Shown here piece by piece: positions 34,991 through 44,114 of a DNA stretch of 64,000 nt. Under the pieces are notes generated by a model. The model ran no database searches. It saw only the letters and a list, made by a program, of their open reading frames with translations, and had not been told where the DNA came from. This DNA is from Pseudomonas tolaasii NCPPB 2192. Its GTDB lineage: Bacteria > Pseudomonadota > Gammaproteobacteria > Pseudomonadales > Pseudomonadaceae. The position numbers and the translations under genes were made by a program. Positions within the stretch are counted from its first letter, which is position 1. The number at the start of each line of letters is the position of its first letter. The stretch spans positions 2,418,001-2,482,000 of the forward strand of contig NZ_PHHD01000001.1 in assembly GCF_002813445.1 (NCBI RefSeq). The letters run 5' to 3'.

Positions 34991-35065
34991 ATGTGGGAGC
35001 TGGCTTGCCTGCGATAGCGGTTGTGGTTTCAACATCGCCATCGCAGGCAAGCCAGCTCGCACATT
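34991..35065. repeat. REP-like inverted repeat after fruA
   Basis: ATGTGGGAGCTGGCTTGCCT at the left and its near-perfect complement ending AGCTCGCACAT at the right form an imperfect palindrome of about 75 bases, with one mismatch in the outer arm. It shares arms with copies at 36714, 45635 and 51153. It may act as an RNA 3' stabiliser for fruA. Confidence 0.88.
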
Positions 35066-35089
35066 TGATCTCCTATGTCCTTCAGGCCG

Positions 35090-35107
35090 GTGTCACACGG
35101 GCTTCAT
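35090..35107 (+). promoter_or_regulatory. Candidate Pho box upstream of the phoD-like gene
   Basis: GTGTCAC, four bases, then GCTTCAT resembles two PhoB heptamers (CTGTCAT) with the right 11-base period: five of seven and four of seven match. It lies about 46 bases upstream of the ATG at 35154. The match is moderate; I infer phosphate control mainly from the gene type. Confidence 0.4.
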
Positions 35108-35153
35108 CCGCCCATGTTTTAGTTTCCCTTTTGATGCTCAAGAGGGAACCTGC

Positions 35154-36695
35154 ATGAGCCACTTCGACCTTGGCCGGCGCCGCGTGATGCAAGCGGTCGG
35201 CGCCGGCCTGTTGCTGCCGGGCCTGGCCCCGGCGGTGATTGCTTCGGTGAAGGACCGCCCGTAACTCACCGATGGCGTGCAGTCCGGCGACTTGCTGGGC
35301 GATCGCGCGATGATCTGGAGCCGCAGCGACCGCCCGGCGCGGATGGTGGTGGAGTGGGACACTCGCAGCGTATTCAGCAACCCGCGTAAATTCATCTCGC
35401 CGCTGGCCGACAACCGCACCGATTTTACCGCCCGCGTCGAACTCACCGGGCTGCCCGCCGACCAGGCGATTTTCTACCGCGTGCATTTCGAAGACGCCCA
35501 GACCGGCGTCGCCAGCGAGCCGTGGTTCGGCCACTTGCGCAGCGTGCCGCAGCAGCGGCGCGACATCCGTTTTGTGTGGAGTGGCGACACGGTCGGCCAG
35601 GGTTTCGGCATCAACCCGGACATCGGCGGCATGCGCATCTACGAGGCCATGCGCCTGCGCCTGCCGGACTTTTTTATCCACAGCGGCGACACCATTTACG
35701 CCGATGGCCCGGTGCCCGCGCAGCTCACGGTTGAAGACGGGCGCATCTGGCGCAACATCACCACCGAGGCCAAGAGCAAGGTCGCCGAAACCCTCGATGA
35801 ATACCGCGGCAACTACCGTTACAACCTGCTGGATGACAACGTGCGCCGCTTCAATGCCGAGGTGCCGCAGATCTGGCAGTGGGACGACCACGAAGTGGTG
35901 AATAACTGGTCGCCGAGCAAACAGCTCGATGAGCGTTACCAGACCAAGGACATCAACACTTTGGTTGGCCGTGCACGCCAGGCCTGGCTGGAATATTCGC
36001 CGATGCGCCGGCAGGCGGCCGACGGTGGCGGGCGCATTTATCGCAAGCTCAGTTACGGCCCGTTGCTGGATGTGTTCGTGCTGGACATGCGCAGCTATCG
36101 CGGCCCCAACGACGACAACCTGGGCGGCGAAAAACCGTTCATGGGCCGTGAGCAACTGGACTGGCTCAAGCGCGAACTCAAGGCCTCACAGGCCCAGTGG
36201 AAAGTGGTCGCCGCCGACATGCCTATCGGCCTCGGCGTGCCCGACGGTGAGGTCAGCCCCGGTGTGCCGCGTTGGGAGGCCATCGCCAACGGCGACCCCG
36301 GCCCGGCGCAAGGCCGTGAGCTGGAAATAGCTGAACTGCTGGGGTTTCTGCGCGCCCACAAGGTGCGCAACCATGTGTGGCTGACGGCGGACGTGCATTA
36401 CTGCGCCGCGCATCACTATCACCCCGACCGTGCGGCGTTTCAGGATTTCGAGCCGTTCTGGGAGTTTGTGGCCGGGCCGTTGAACGCCGGGAGTTTCGGG
36501 CCGAATCAATTGGATAAAACCTTCGGGCCCGAGGTGGTGTTCCAGAAGGCACCAGCGGTGCAGAACAGCTCGCCGTTGGCCGGCTTCCAGTTTTTCGGCG
36601 AGGTGCAGATTGACGGGCAGACGGCGGAGTTGACCGTGGTGTTGCGCGATTTGGATGGCGTGTCGGTGTTCGAGCAAAAGCTGCAGCCGGTCTGA
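35154..36695 (+). pseudogene. PhoD-like alkaline phosphatase with in-frame stop
   Basis: An ATG at 35154 with AGAGGGA upstream opens a Tat-type signal (GRRRVMQAVGAGLLLPGLAPA). Codon 37 (35262-35264) is TAA, and the same frame then continues without interruption to 36695 as a PhoD-family phosphatase (QSGDLLGDRAMIWSRSDRPA, IHSGDTIYADGP, QWDDHEVVNNW, TADVHYCAAHHY). The total is 513 codons. Related proteins have a residue such as Gln at this point, so CAA to TAA is a likely nonsense change. The body could be made from the GTG at 35277, but it would lack the export signal. The enzyme normally hydrolyses phosphodiesters in the periplasm. Confidence 0.85.
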
Positions 36696-36713
36696 CGCGG
36701 AATGCAGTCAAAA

Positions 36714-36803
36714 CTGTGGGAGCTGGCATGCCTGCGATTGCATCACTGCGGTGTGACTGACACGCTGAGGTGTCTGTATCGCAGGCAAGCCAGCTCCCAC
36801 ATT
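36714..36803. repeat. REP-like inverted repeat after the phoD pseudogene
   Basis: An outer arm CTGTGGGAGCTGGCATGCCT and the complementary arm AGGCAAGCCAGCTCCCACAT lie about 85 bases apart. It is the same family as the copies after fruA and prfC, with one base changed in the left arm (GGCATG for GGCTTG). Confidence 0.88.
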
Positions 36804-36826
36804 TGTCCCTCGGCGTTTATGAGGGC

Positions 36827-39352
36827 TTAGTACACATCCCGACGGTAACGGCCCTGCTCGATCAAGCGCTCCACGGCCTCGCTGCCGAGGATGTCGTGCA
36901 GCGCCTGATCCACCCCCGTCGCCATGCCCTGCAAGCTGCCGCACACGTAGATCGCCGCGCCGTCCGCCAGCCATTTGCGCAGCACATCCGCCGATTCGCG
37001 CAGGCGGTCCTGCACGTAGATTTTCTCTTCCTGGTCGCGGGAAAACGCCAGGTCCAGCAGGGCCAGGTCACCGCTGGCGAGCCAGCCTTGCAGTTCGTCC
37101 TGGCACAGGTAGTCATGCTGGATATTGCGTTCGCCGAACAGCAGCCAGTTGCGCTGCTGACCGTCGGCAATGCGCGCCTTGAGCAGGCTGCGCAACCCGG
37201 CGAGGCCAGTGCCGTTGCCGAGCAGAATCAACGGTACGGGCGCTTCCGGCAGGTGGAACCCGCTGTTGCGGCGCAGGCGCAGGCTGATGCCGGAACCGAG
37301 CGCGGCGTGTTCGGTCAGCCAGCCCGAGCCCAGGCCCAGGCTGCCGTCCGGGTGGCGTTCCTGGCGCACGATCAGCTCCAGCACGCCGTCGCTGGCAATC
37401 GAGGCGATGGAGTATTCGCGCATGCCCAGCGGCACCAGCGCGTTGACCAGCGCCTGGGCATGCAAGCCCACCAAGTGGGTGCGGTTGTCCGGCAGTTGGC
37501 GGGTCGCCAGTGCCTGGTTGAGGGTTTGCGCCAGGCCGTCGATCAGCACGCCGTCGCTGCCGGCAAGGCCGAGACCCGCCAGGAAGTGCTCGATGGCCCA
37601 CGGGCAATTGCGCGGCAGGATTTCCACCAGGTCACCGGCCAGCCAGGTTTGCGGTGAGGGCGGTGTGAGGCCCAGCAAATAGACGTCGGCGCCGACGCTG
37701 TCGCGGTTGAGCAGGGTGCGATGGCTTAGGGTCCAGTTTTCGTACTGCGCGGGCTGCCAGACGGCGGCGGGGGTGTGGCCGGTGAGCTGGCCCAGTTGCT
37801 GCTGCCAGGTTTGCAAGGCCAAGGTGTCGCCGCTGTCGACTTCCACCGGGGCGAACAGCGCATTGCCGCCCTGGTGGGTCAGCCAGAAATGCAGGCGCCG
37901 GGCAAAGCCACAGAAGTGTTCGTATTGGCGGTCACCGAGTGCCAGCACCGAATAATTCAGGCCCTTGAGGGACAGGTCCTGGCCCAGCACGCTGCGTTCG
38001 AAGCCACGGGCGCTGTCGGGGGCTTCGCCGTCGCCGAACGTACTGACGACAAACAGCGCATTTTCCGACTGGCTCAAGTCACTCTGGCTGACGCTGCCCA
38101 ACGGCTGGACGTTCACCGGCAAACCGGCGGCCTGTAGTTGCCCGGCCGTTTGCCACGCCAATTGTTCAGCGAAACCACTTTGGCTGGCGAAGCCGATCAG
38201 CCACGCAGGGGCATTGCTCGCGTTGGCGCCGAGGCCTTTGCGGGCATCGCGCACCTGGCGCTTTTTGCGGCGGCGGTCGAGGTACAGCAGCCAGCCGGTG
38301 ATGAAGAACAGCGGCATCATCAGCGAGCTGAGGGTGAGGATGATCCGCCCCGGCAAGCCGAAATAACTGCCGGTGTGCAGCGCGTAAATGCTGGTGAGCA
38401 ATTGCGACGGCAAACTCTTGCTGGCGTAGCGGTCCTGGAATTTGACCTCACCGGTGGCCGGGTCGAGGTTGATCTGGTTCTGCGCGCGGTCGTGGGGTGA
38501 TGACTTGAGCAGGTAATACACCGTGGCCGGCTGCCCGGCGACGGCCGGCATGCGGATGTTATAGGCCGTCAGCTCGGGACCAGCGTTGCTGTAGATACTG
38601 CTCCAGATGGCATCGTAGTTGGCCACGGGTGCCGGGCCTTCGGGGGCGGGGCCCCGTTTGCGCGCGCGCTCGTTTTGCGGCGCGTCGGACATCAGTTTGT
38701 TCAGGCCCTGGCTGTACCAGTCATAGGACCAATACAGGCCGGTCAGCGCTGAAAAAAGGTAGAACAAAAGGCACCAGGTGCCGAACACCGAGTGCAGGTC
38801 CCAATTGAAGCTGCGGCCTTTTTTGCGCCAGTCCAGCGTCAGCCACGCGCGCCAGCTCGCGACTTGGCGCGGCCAGCGCAGGTACAGGCCGCTCAGGCAG
38901 AAAAACACCAGGATCAGCGTGCAGGCGCCGGTGATGTTGCGCCCGGTGTCGCCCATGACCAGAAAGCGGTGGAACTGCAGGATAAAGCCGAACACGTCCT
39001 GGCCGACGGCGTCGCCCATGTAGTTGCCGGTGTAGGGGTCGAAGTAACGCATCTGGCCACGGCGCTCGCCGGGCGGGGCGGTGAAGAACACGCGCGCGGC
39101 GTTGCCGCTGTCGATGTCCACCCAGAGCATGGCGACCGTCTTGCCTTCGGTGGCTTCGAGCTTGCGTACCAGTTCGGCAGGCGGCAACACGCCGGCTTCA
39201 CGTTTTTCGACGCTCAATACCGTGGGGTTGAGCGCCCGCAGAATTTCATCCTGAAACGAGACCGTGGCCCCGGTGATCCCCATCAACGCCAGCACCAGCC
39301 CGGCGGTAATGCCGAAGAACCAGTGCAACTGGAACAGGGTTTTCTTCAACAC
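36827..39352 (-). CDS. piuB: PiuB-like PepSY/flavodoxin/FAD oxidoreductase
   Basis: 841 residues from a GTG at 39352. The N-terminal 380 residues are a PepSY-associated membrane domain with about four segments ([40 protein letters not shown]). A flavodoxin-like FMN domain follows ([18 protein letters not shown]), then an NADPH/FAD reductase domain ([26 protein letters not shown]) ending YRRDVY, like CysJ-type reductases. The layout suggests electron flow from NADPH through FAD and FMN to a periplasmic acceptor, probably ferric siderophore. It lies downstream of piuA on the same strand, as in P. aeruginosa. Confidence 0.88.
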   Translation of the reverse strand: MLKKTLFQLHWFFGITAGLVLALMGITGATVSFQDEILRALNPTVLSVEKREAGVLPPAELVRKLEATEGKTVAMLWVDIDSGNAARVFFTAPPGERRGQMRYFDPYTGNYMGDAVGQDVFGFILQFHRFLVMGDTGRNITGACTLILVFFCLSGLYLRWPRQVASWRAWLTLDWRKKGRSFNWDLHSVFGTWCLLFYLFSALTGLYWSYDWYSQGLNKLMSDAPQNERARKRGPAPEGPAPVANYDAIWSSIYSNAGPELTAYNIRMPAVAGQPATVYYLLKSSPHDRAQNQINLDPATGEVKFQDRYASKSLPSQLLTSIYALHTGSYFGLPGRIILTLSSLMMPLFFITGWLLYLDRRRKKRQVRDARKGLGANASNAPAWLIGFASQSGFAEQLAWQTAGQLQAAGLPVNVQPLGSVSQSDLSQSENALFVVSTFGDGEAPDSARGFERSVLGQDLSLKGLNYSVLALGDRQYEHFCGFARRLHFWLTHQGGNALFAPVEVDSGDTLALQTWQQQLGQLTGHTPAAVWQPAQYENWTLSHRTLLNRDSVGADVYLLGLTPPSPQTWLAGDLVEILPRNCPWAIEHFLAGLGLAGSDGVLIDGLAQTLNQALATRQLPDNRTHLVGLHAQALVNALVPLGMREYSIASIASDGVLELIVRQERHPDGSLGLGSGWLTEHAALGSGISLRLRRNSGFHLPEAPVPLILLGNGTGLAGLRSLLKARIADGQQRNWLLFGERNIQHDYLCQDELQGWLASGDLALLDLAFSRDQEEKIYVQDRLRESADVLRKWLADGAAIYVCGSLQGMATGVDQALHDILGSEAVERLIEQGRYRRDVY

Positions 39353-39436
39353 GTCGGACTGCCTCGCTCAGCTGGATATGTAAGTCACGGCGCGCATTAT
39401 GCCGTGGGTTATCGAGAAATATTCTGTTTTACACGC

Positions 39437-39468
39437 AAAAGCCCCACGCATCCGATGCGTGGGGCTTC
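39437..39468 (-). terminator. Stem-loop between piuA and piuB
   Basis: A 13-bp perfect stem (AAGCCCCACGCAT and its complement, loop CCG) lies just after the piuA stop on the minus strand, with four T residues following in that direction. It could terminate piuA transcription or attenuate entry into piuB. Confidence 0.75.
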
Positions 39469-39488
39469 TGGCCGAACCTTGACCGTGT

Positions 39489-41774
39489 TTAGAAGTGGAA
39501 ACTGGTGGTCAACAGGGCCGTACGACCGGCCGCCTGGTTGGCGAAATGCGCCGCGTAGGCTTTGTCGTAGTAGGTCTTGTCGGTCAGGTTCTGCACGTTC
39601 AGTTGCAGGTCGACGTTCTTGGTCAGTTTGTAGCTGGCCATGGCGTCGTAGCGGGTGTACGCGGGTACATAGACGGTGTTGGCCGCATCGCCGTAAACCT
39701 CGTCGACGTAGAACGCGCCGCCGCCGACGGTCAGTTTTGGCGTGATGTCGTAAGTGGTCCACAGACTGAAAGTGTTCTTCGGCGTGTTGGGCATCTGGTT
39801 GCCTTTGTTGGAACCGGCGGTCACGACGCCCTGGCGGTTGCCGTTTTTGCCCGGGTCAACCAGCTCGCTTTTCAGGTAGCTGTAGCCGGCGAACACTTGC
39901 CATTGATCGGTGATCTTGCCGCTGGCCGACAGCTCCAGGCCGTCGACGCGCGATTCGCCGGCGGTTTCATAGGTGTTGGAGTCCACCAGAATGCGCGTGT
40001 TCTTTTTCTCGGTGCGGAAGATCGCGCCGGTCAGGGAGAGGCGGTTGTGGAACAGGTCCCACTTGGTGCCCAGTTCGTAGTTGACGGTTTCTTCAGGCTT
40101 CAGGTCGCTGGTGTTGATGCCGGTGACAAAACCGTTGGTGTCTTGGCCTTCACCGACCAAACCACCGGCTGGTTGCGCCGAGGTAGCGTACGAGGTGTAG
40201 ATGCTGCCGTTTTCCAGCGGCTTCCAGACCAGGCCCGCCTGCCAGTTGAAGAACTGGCTGTCGTCCTTGATCTTGGTACGGCCGGCGGCGGCGTTGGTGT
40301 TGGCTTCGGTGTCGAAGGTGTCGTAGCGCAAGCCGACGTTCAGCAGCCATTTCGGGTCCAGTTCGATGGTGTCGAACACGTAGGCGGCGCGGCTGGTGGC
40401 CTTGGTATTGGTGCCCAGGTAGTTACGGGCGACGCTGCCGGTCCAGGCGTCGTCCGGCGTCGGGTTGCTCAGCGAGGTGCACTGGCCGCCCAGGCTGCCT
40501 TTGGCCACGGTGCAGGTCGGGTTGGCGTTCGGGCTGACGGTGTAGCCACTCACGCGGGTTTCTTCGCCGGTGAATTCCAGGCCGGTGGAGTAGGTGTGCT
40601 TCATGCCCGCCAACTGGAAGCTGCCGAACAGGTCGGTCTGGTTGGTGGTGGTGTCGGTGGTCGACACGCGGGTGTTGGCGCGGCGCCACACGGTGCCGAA
40701 ACGGCTGACGTTGCGCTGGCTGTCGTCCGGCTGGGTGAGCACATAATCCTGACCGGTGCTGCCATGGCGCAGGGTGTTTTTCAGGGTCATGTTGTCGTTC
40801 AGGTCGTGCTCGATGGAGAACGTGCTGATGTCGGCGCGGGTCTTGCGGAAGTCGCGGTCTTTCAAACCGTAGAAGTTGTTGCTGTCGCCGCCGTCGGTGG
40901 GTTTGTCGTGGCCGTGGGCGGTGGCGGTCGGCGAGCTGTAACCGTAAGGAATGCCGGAGTCCGGCAGGTCGTTGCTTTCCATGTGGTAGTAGCTGAGGTT
41001 GACGCGGGTCGGCGTGCCCAGGCCGAAGGTCAGCGACGGCGCGACGCCCCAGCGGTCATAGTCGATCACGTCACGGCCGGCCACGTTCTGTTCGTGGCTC
41101 ATCAGGTTCAGGCGGAAGGCGGCGGTGTCGAGGAACTGGCGGTTCACGTCGAGCACGTAGCGGCGGGTCTGGTCGGAACCGTAGGTGAAGCCGCCGTTGG
41201 TGAAGTCACGGGCTTGTGGTGTTTTGCTCACCAGGTTGATGCTGCCGCCGGCCGAGCCCCGGCCGCCAAAGGACGAGTTCGGGCCTTTGCTGACTTCAAT
41301 CGATTCGATGTCGAAGATCTCACGGCTCTGGCCGCCGGTGTCGCGCACGCCGTCGAGGTAGGTGTCGCCCTGGGCGTCAAAACCCCGGATGAACGGGCGA
41401 TCGCCCTGGGGGTTGCCGCCTTCACCGGCGCCGAAGGTGATGCCCGGCACGGTGCGCAGGGCGTCTTGCAGCGAGGTGGCGGCGGTGTCTTTCAGTACTT
41501 GTTGCGGCACGACCGTGACCGAGCGCGGCGTATCCACCAGCGGCGCGGTGTACTTTTGCGAAGAGGCTTTTTCCACCTGGTAAGAGGTGTTGTCCTGTTC
41601 CTGGCCGGTGATGCTGGTGGCGCCCAGAGAGATGCTGTTGCGCTCGCCTTTTTGTTCAGTGCTTTCGGCCGCCTGCGCCAACTGGGCGGCAGAGCTGGCG
41701 CTGAGGGCAACGCCGATGGCCGAGGCCAGCATGCGTGGTGAACTGGTCGATGTTTTTTGTGGTGTGCGCGACAT
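39489..41774 (-). CDS. piuA: TonB-dependent siderophore receptor PiuA
   Basis: 761 residues from the ATG at 41774; the frame extends upstream to 41837 but the signal peptide begins at MSRTPQKTS. The signal (ASAIGVALSASSAAQLAQAAE) is followed by a plug domain (DTPRSVTVVPQQVLKD; LQDALRTVPGITFGAGEGGNPQGDRPFIRGF). The barrel ends in LTTSFHF with the terminal Phe of outer-membrane proteins. Gene order piuB-piuA-piuC identifies it as the catecholate-type receptor. The P. aeruginosa orthologue also admits cefiderocol-like siderophore antibiotics. Iron control is expected. Confidence 0.93.
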   Translation of the reverse strand: MSRTPQKTSTSSPRMLASAIGVALSASSAAQLAQAAESTEQKGERNSISLGATSITGQEQDNTSYQVEKASSQKYTAPLVDTPRSVTVVPQQVLKDTAATSLQDALRTVPGITFGAGEGGNPQGDRPFIRGFDAQGDTYLDGVRDTGGQSREIFDIESIEVSKGPNSSFGGRGSAGGSINLVSKTPQARDFTNGGFTYGSDQTRRYVLDVNRQFLDTAAFRLNLMSHEQNVAGRDVIDYDRWGVAPSLTFGLGTPTRVNLSYYHMESNDLPDSGIPYGYSSPTATAHGHDKPTDGGDSNNFYGLKDRDFRKTRADISTFSIEHDLNDNMTLKNTLRHGSTGQDYVLTQPDDSQRNVSRFGTVWRRANTRVSTTDTTTNQTDLFGSFQLAGMKHTYSTGLEFTGEETRVSGYTVSPNANPTCTVAKGSLGGQCTSLSNPTPDDAWTGSVARNYLGTNTKATSRAAYVFDTIELDPKWLLNVGLRYDTFDTEANTNAAAGRTKIKDDSQFFNWQAGLVWKPLENGSIYTSYATSAQPAGGLVGEGQDTNGFVTGINTSDLKPEETVNYELGTKWDLFHNRLSLTGAIFRTEKKNTRILVDSNTYETAGESRVDGLELSASGKITDQWQVFAGYSYLKSELVDPGKNGNRQGVVTAGSNKGNQMPNTPKNTFSLWTTYDITPKLTVGGGAFYVDEVYGDAANTVYVPAYTRYDAMASYKLTKNVDLQLNVQNLTDKTYYDKAYAAHFANQAAGRTALLTTSFHF

Positions 41775-41835
41775 GAGTTGTCCTTTCCCCAGGGAGGTGA
41801 GGCGGCGGAATATAGGGACAACAAGAGTTTCTATC

Positions 41836-41857
41836 AATTGAGATACATTGCTATTTG
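41836..41857. promoter_or_regulatory. Candidate Fur box between piuA and piuC
   Basis: AATTGAGATACATTGCTATTTG aligns with the Pseudomonas-style Fur sequence AAATGAGAATNATT-type at 16 of 22 positions by my alignment. It lies about 62 bases upstream of piuA and 124 bases upstream of piuC in the divergent promoter region. Iron repression of both genes is the expected behaviour. Confidence 0.45.
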
Positions 41858-41980
41858 TCAGGAATTTACATTCTTTACACTTTTGCCTTACGGTTTTTAC
41901 GAACTCATTCGTCCGCCGTGTTTTACAGGGCGGATAAGAATCAATACCATTGGCATCCCTCTGATTTCAGGTATTGCCCC

Positions 41981-42661
41981 ATGCTGCTGCACATTCCCGG
42001 CCTGTTCTCTCGCGAGGAGGTGCAGCGCATCCGCCAGGCCCTGGAAAACACCGAGTGGGCCGACGGTAAAATCACTGCCGGGCACCAGTCGGCCAAGGCC
42101 AAACACAACCTGCAATTGCCCGAAGGCCACCCGCTGGCCAAGGAAATCGGCGCGGCGATGCTGGAGCGTTTGTGGAAAAACCCGCTGTTTATGTCAGCGG
42201 CGTTACCCCACAAGGTCTTCCCACCCTTACTCAACTGCTACACCGCCGGCGGCAGTTTTGACTTCCATATCGACAACGCCGTGCGCCAGGCCCGGGGCAG
42301 CCACGAGCGGGTGCGCACCGACTTATCGTCGACGCTGTTCTTCAGCGACCCAGAGGAATACGACGGCGGCGAGCTGGAGATCCAGGACACCTTCGGCCTG
42401 CAGCGGGTCAAGCTGCCGGCGGGCGATATGGTGCTGTACCCCGGCTCCAGCCTGCACAAAGTCAACGCCGTGACCCGTGGCGCACGTTATGCCTCGTTCT
42501 TCTGGACCCAAAGCCTGGTGCGCGAAGACAGTCAGCGCACGCTGCTGTTCGAGATGGACGGCGCCATCCAGCAATTGACCCGCGACGTGCCGGACCACCC
42601 GGCTCTCATCCAGCTCGCCGGCACGTACCACAACCTGCTGCGCCGCTGGGTTGAGGTCTGA
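41981..42661 (+). CDS. piuC: Fe(II)/2-oxoglutarate dioxygenase PiuC (PKHD type)
   Basis: 226 residues from the ATG at 41981. The facial triad is His96-x-Asp98 (SFDFHIDNA) and His159 (SSLHKVNAV), with Arg169 (GARYASFFW) to bind 2-oxoglutarate. The family is the PKHD hydroxylases, called PiuC next to PiuA receptors. The substrate is not known with certainty. It diverges from piuA and is followed after 1 base by a Sel1-repeat gene, which is probably translationally coupled. Confidence 0.93.
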   Translation: MLLHIPGLFSREEVQRIRQALENTEWADGKITAGHQSAKAKHNLQLPEGHPLAKEIGAAMLERLWKNPLFMSAALPHKVFPPLLNCYTAGGSFDFHIDNAVRQARGSHERVRTDLSSTLFFSDPEEYDGGELEIQDTFGLQRVKLPAGDMVLYPGSSLHKVNAVTRGARYASFFWTQSLVREDSQRTLLFEMDGAIQQLTRDVPDHPALIQLAGTYHNLLRRWVEV

Positions 42662-42662
42662 G

Positions 42663-43448
42663 ATGGGCTTTTTATTGCGCCGCGAAGAAGTGCTCAACGT
42701 CGAGCAACTGCAAAGCATGCTCGATGACTCGCCGGTGCGCGCCGCCCAGGCGATTCTGGTGGCGGCCAAAGAGGGCGTGGTGGATGCCCAGGCCTTGCTC
42801 GGGCAGATCCTGCTGGAAGGGCGCGGTATTTCCCGTGATGAGGCTTTGGCATTGCGCTGGTTTCAGATTGCCGCCAATGGTGGGCATCTGATGGCGCGCA
42901 ACATGACGGGGCGTTGCCTGGAGCATGGTTGGGGTTGTGCGGTTGATGAGGTGGCGGCGGCGCGCGAATACCGCCTCGCCGCAGAAGCCGGCCTGGATTG
43001 GGGCCAGTATAACTACGCCAACCTGCTGGCCACTGGACGTGGCGTTGCCGAGGATCGGCCGCAAGCACTGGCGTTTTATCGCCGGGCGGCGGAGCAGGGG
43101 CACGCCAAATCCATGAACCTGGTGGGGCGTTACCTGGAAGACGGGCAGGTTTGCCCACGGGATCTGGACGCGGCGGTGGAGTGGTATCGCCGCTCGGCCG
43201 AGGGCGGGGATTTTCGGGGGCAGTTCAGTTATGCGGCGGTGCTGGCGGATAAAGGCCAGATTGATGTTGCGCTGGAGTGGCTGCGCAAGGCGTTGGCAGG
43301 CGGGAATCTGAAGTTTTTGCGCACGGCGCACAAGGCGCTGTTGAATGCATCGCAGCCAGAAATCAGATCTCTCTCTGAGGATTTCGAGCGGAGAATGGAT
43401 CAACTAAGCGATGAGCGGCGTAGCGTAGTGATTGCTGCGCAACTTTAA
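42663..43448 (+). CDS. Sel1-repeat protein linked to piuC
   Basis: 261 residues (MGFLLRREEVLNVEQLQSML) with no signal peptide. At least four Sel1-like repeats are visible, such as DAQALLGQILLEGRGISRDEALALRW, HLMARNMTGRCLEHG, GQYNYANLLATGRG and KSMNLVGRYLEDG. Sel1 repeats form a helical scaffold for protein binding. The ATG is 1 base after the piuC stop, so it is made with PiuC and may act in the same pathway. The order piuC-sel1 is also seen in P. aeruginosa. Confidence 0.9.
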   Translation: MGFLLRREEVLNVEQLQSMLDDSPVRAAQAILVAAKEGVVDAQALLGQILLEGRGISRDEALALRWFQIAANGGHLMARNMTGRCLEHGWGCAVDEVAAAREYRLAAEAGLDWGQYNYANLLATGRGVAEDRPQALAFYRRAAEQGHAKSMNLVGRYLEDGQVCPRDLDAAVEWYRRSAEGGDFRGQFSYAAVLADKGQIDVALEWLRKALAGGNLKFLRTAHKALLNASQPEIRSLSEDFERRMDQLSDERRSVVIAAQL

Positions 43449-43513
43449 ATCACTATGATTTAGGGTGATTCAGTTTCAATCAGATATTGCGTGATTTTGC
43501 GAAGAGAGGATTT

Positions 43514-43780
43514 ATGGGCGCCGACACAAAAGTACTGACAGCTCACGTCCCCACCGCCCTGGCGCAAAAAGTCGATCAACTCGCGGCGCGAATGGACCGA
43601 TCGCGTGGCTGGATTGTCAAGCAAGCACTCGCCGATTGGGTTGATATGGAGGAAGAGCGCAGTCGACTGACGCGTGAGGCGATGGCCGATGTCGATGCCG
43701 GCCGTGTGATTGATCAACAGGCAGTTCAAGCTTGGGCAGACAGTTTGAGCACCGATACGCCGCTGCCGGTACCTCGATGA
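43514..43780 (+). CDS. Ribbon-helix-helix antitoxin (ParD/CopG type)
   Basis: 88 residues from the ATG at 43514 (MGADTKVLTAHVPTALAQKV). The beta strand TKVLTAHVP and helices AQKVDQLAARM and SRGWIVKQALADWVDME make a ribbon-helix-helix DNA-binding domain; the C-terminal half is the toxin-binding tail. Its stop overlaps the next ATG by 4 bases. It would neutralise the toxin and repress the pair. Upstream (43449-43513) the sequence is AT-rich with ATCACTATGATTTAGGGTGAT, a good spot for an autoregulated operator. Confidence 0.88.
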   Translation: MGADTKVLTAHVPTALAQKVDQLAARMDRSRGWIVKQALADWVDMEEERSRLTREAMADVDAGRVIDQQAVQAWADSLSTDTPLPVPR

Positions 43781-44055
43781 TGGAATTGAAGTGGACCAGT
43801 AAGGCCTTATCCGACCTGGCTCGACTTTTCGACTTCCTTGCCGTTGTAAATCGGATGGCGGCGGCGCGTACAGTGCAGTCGCTTTCCCAAGCACCTATGA
43901 GCTTGGTGAGCAATCCGCGAATAGGTGAACGGGTTGAAGAATTTGAACCGCGAGACGTGAGAAGGCTATTGGTCGGCCATTACGAAATACGCTACGAAAT
44001 TCAGGAATCGACGGTCTACATTTTGCGTTTGTGGCATGTCCGCGAAGATCGTTGA
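43777..44055 (+). CDS. RelE/ParE-family toxin
   Basis: 92 residues starting ATGATGGAA in the antitoxin stop overlap. MELKWTSKALSDLARLFDFLA, RIGERVEEFEPRDVRRLLVGHYEIRYEI and YILRLWHVREDR match the ParE/RelE fold and its basic C-terminal end. ParE toxins poison gyrase and RelE toxins cut mRNA on the ribosome; ParE is favoured by the ribbon-helix-helix partner. The pair sits between the piu locus and speC, a likely acquired insertion in an otherwise conserved neighbourhood. Confidence 0.88.
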   Translation: MMELKWTSKALSDLARLFDFLAVVNRMAAARTVQSLSQAPMSLVSNPRIGERVEEFEPRDVRRLLVGHYEIRYEIQESTVYILRLWHVREDR

Positions 44056-44065
44056 TGTGTAGACG

Positions 44066-44107
44066 CCCATAAAAAACCCATGACATGTCATGGGTTTTTT
44101 TATGGGC
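44066..44107. terminator. Bidirectional terminator between toxin gene and speC
   Basis: The palindrome CCCATGACATGTCATGGG (44077-44094) is extended by flanking A-runs and T-runs and by an outer GCCCAT/ATGGGC. It serves both convergent units. Confidence 0.93.
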
Positions 44108-44114
44108 AGCTTTC

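Noticed and set aside
35262..35264. Programmed read-through or recoding of the TAA in the phoD-like gene
   Set aside because: TAA is not a selenocysteine codon and no recoding structure is visible; a nonsense mutation or sequencing error is simpler.
39495..41741. 748-codon open frame on the plus strand opposite piuA
   Set aside because: It lies entirely antisense to a clear TonB receptor. Such long frames arise from GC-rich third positions; the product has no domain or ribosome site.
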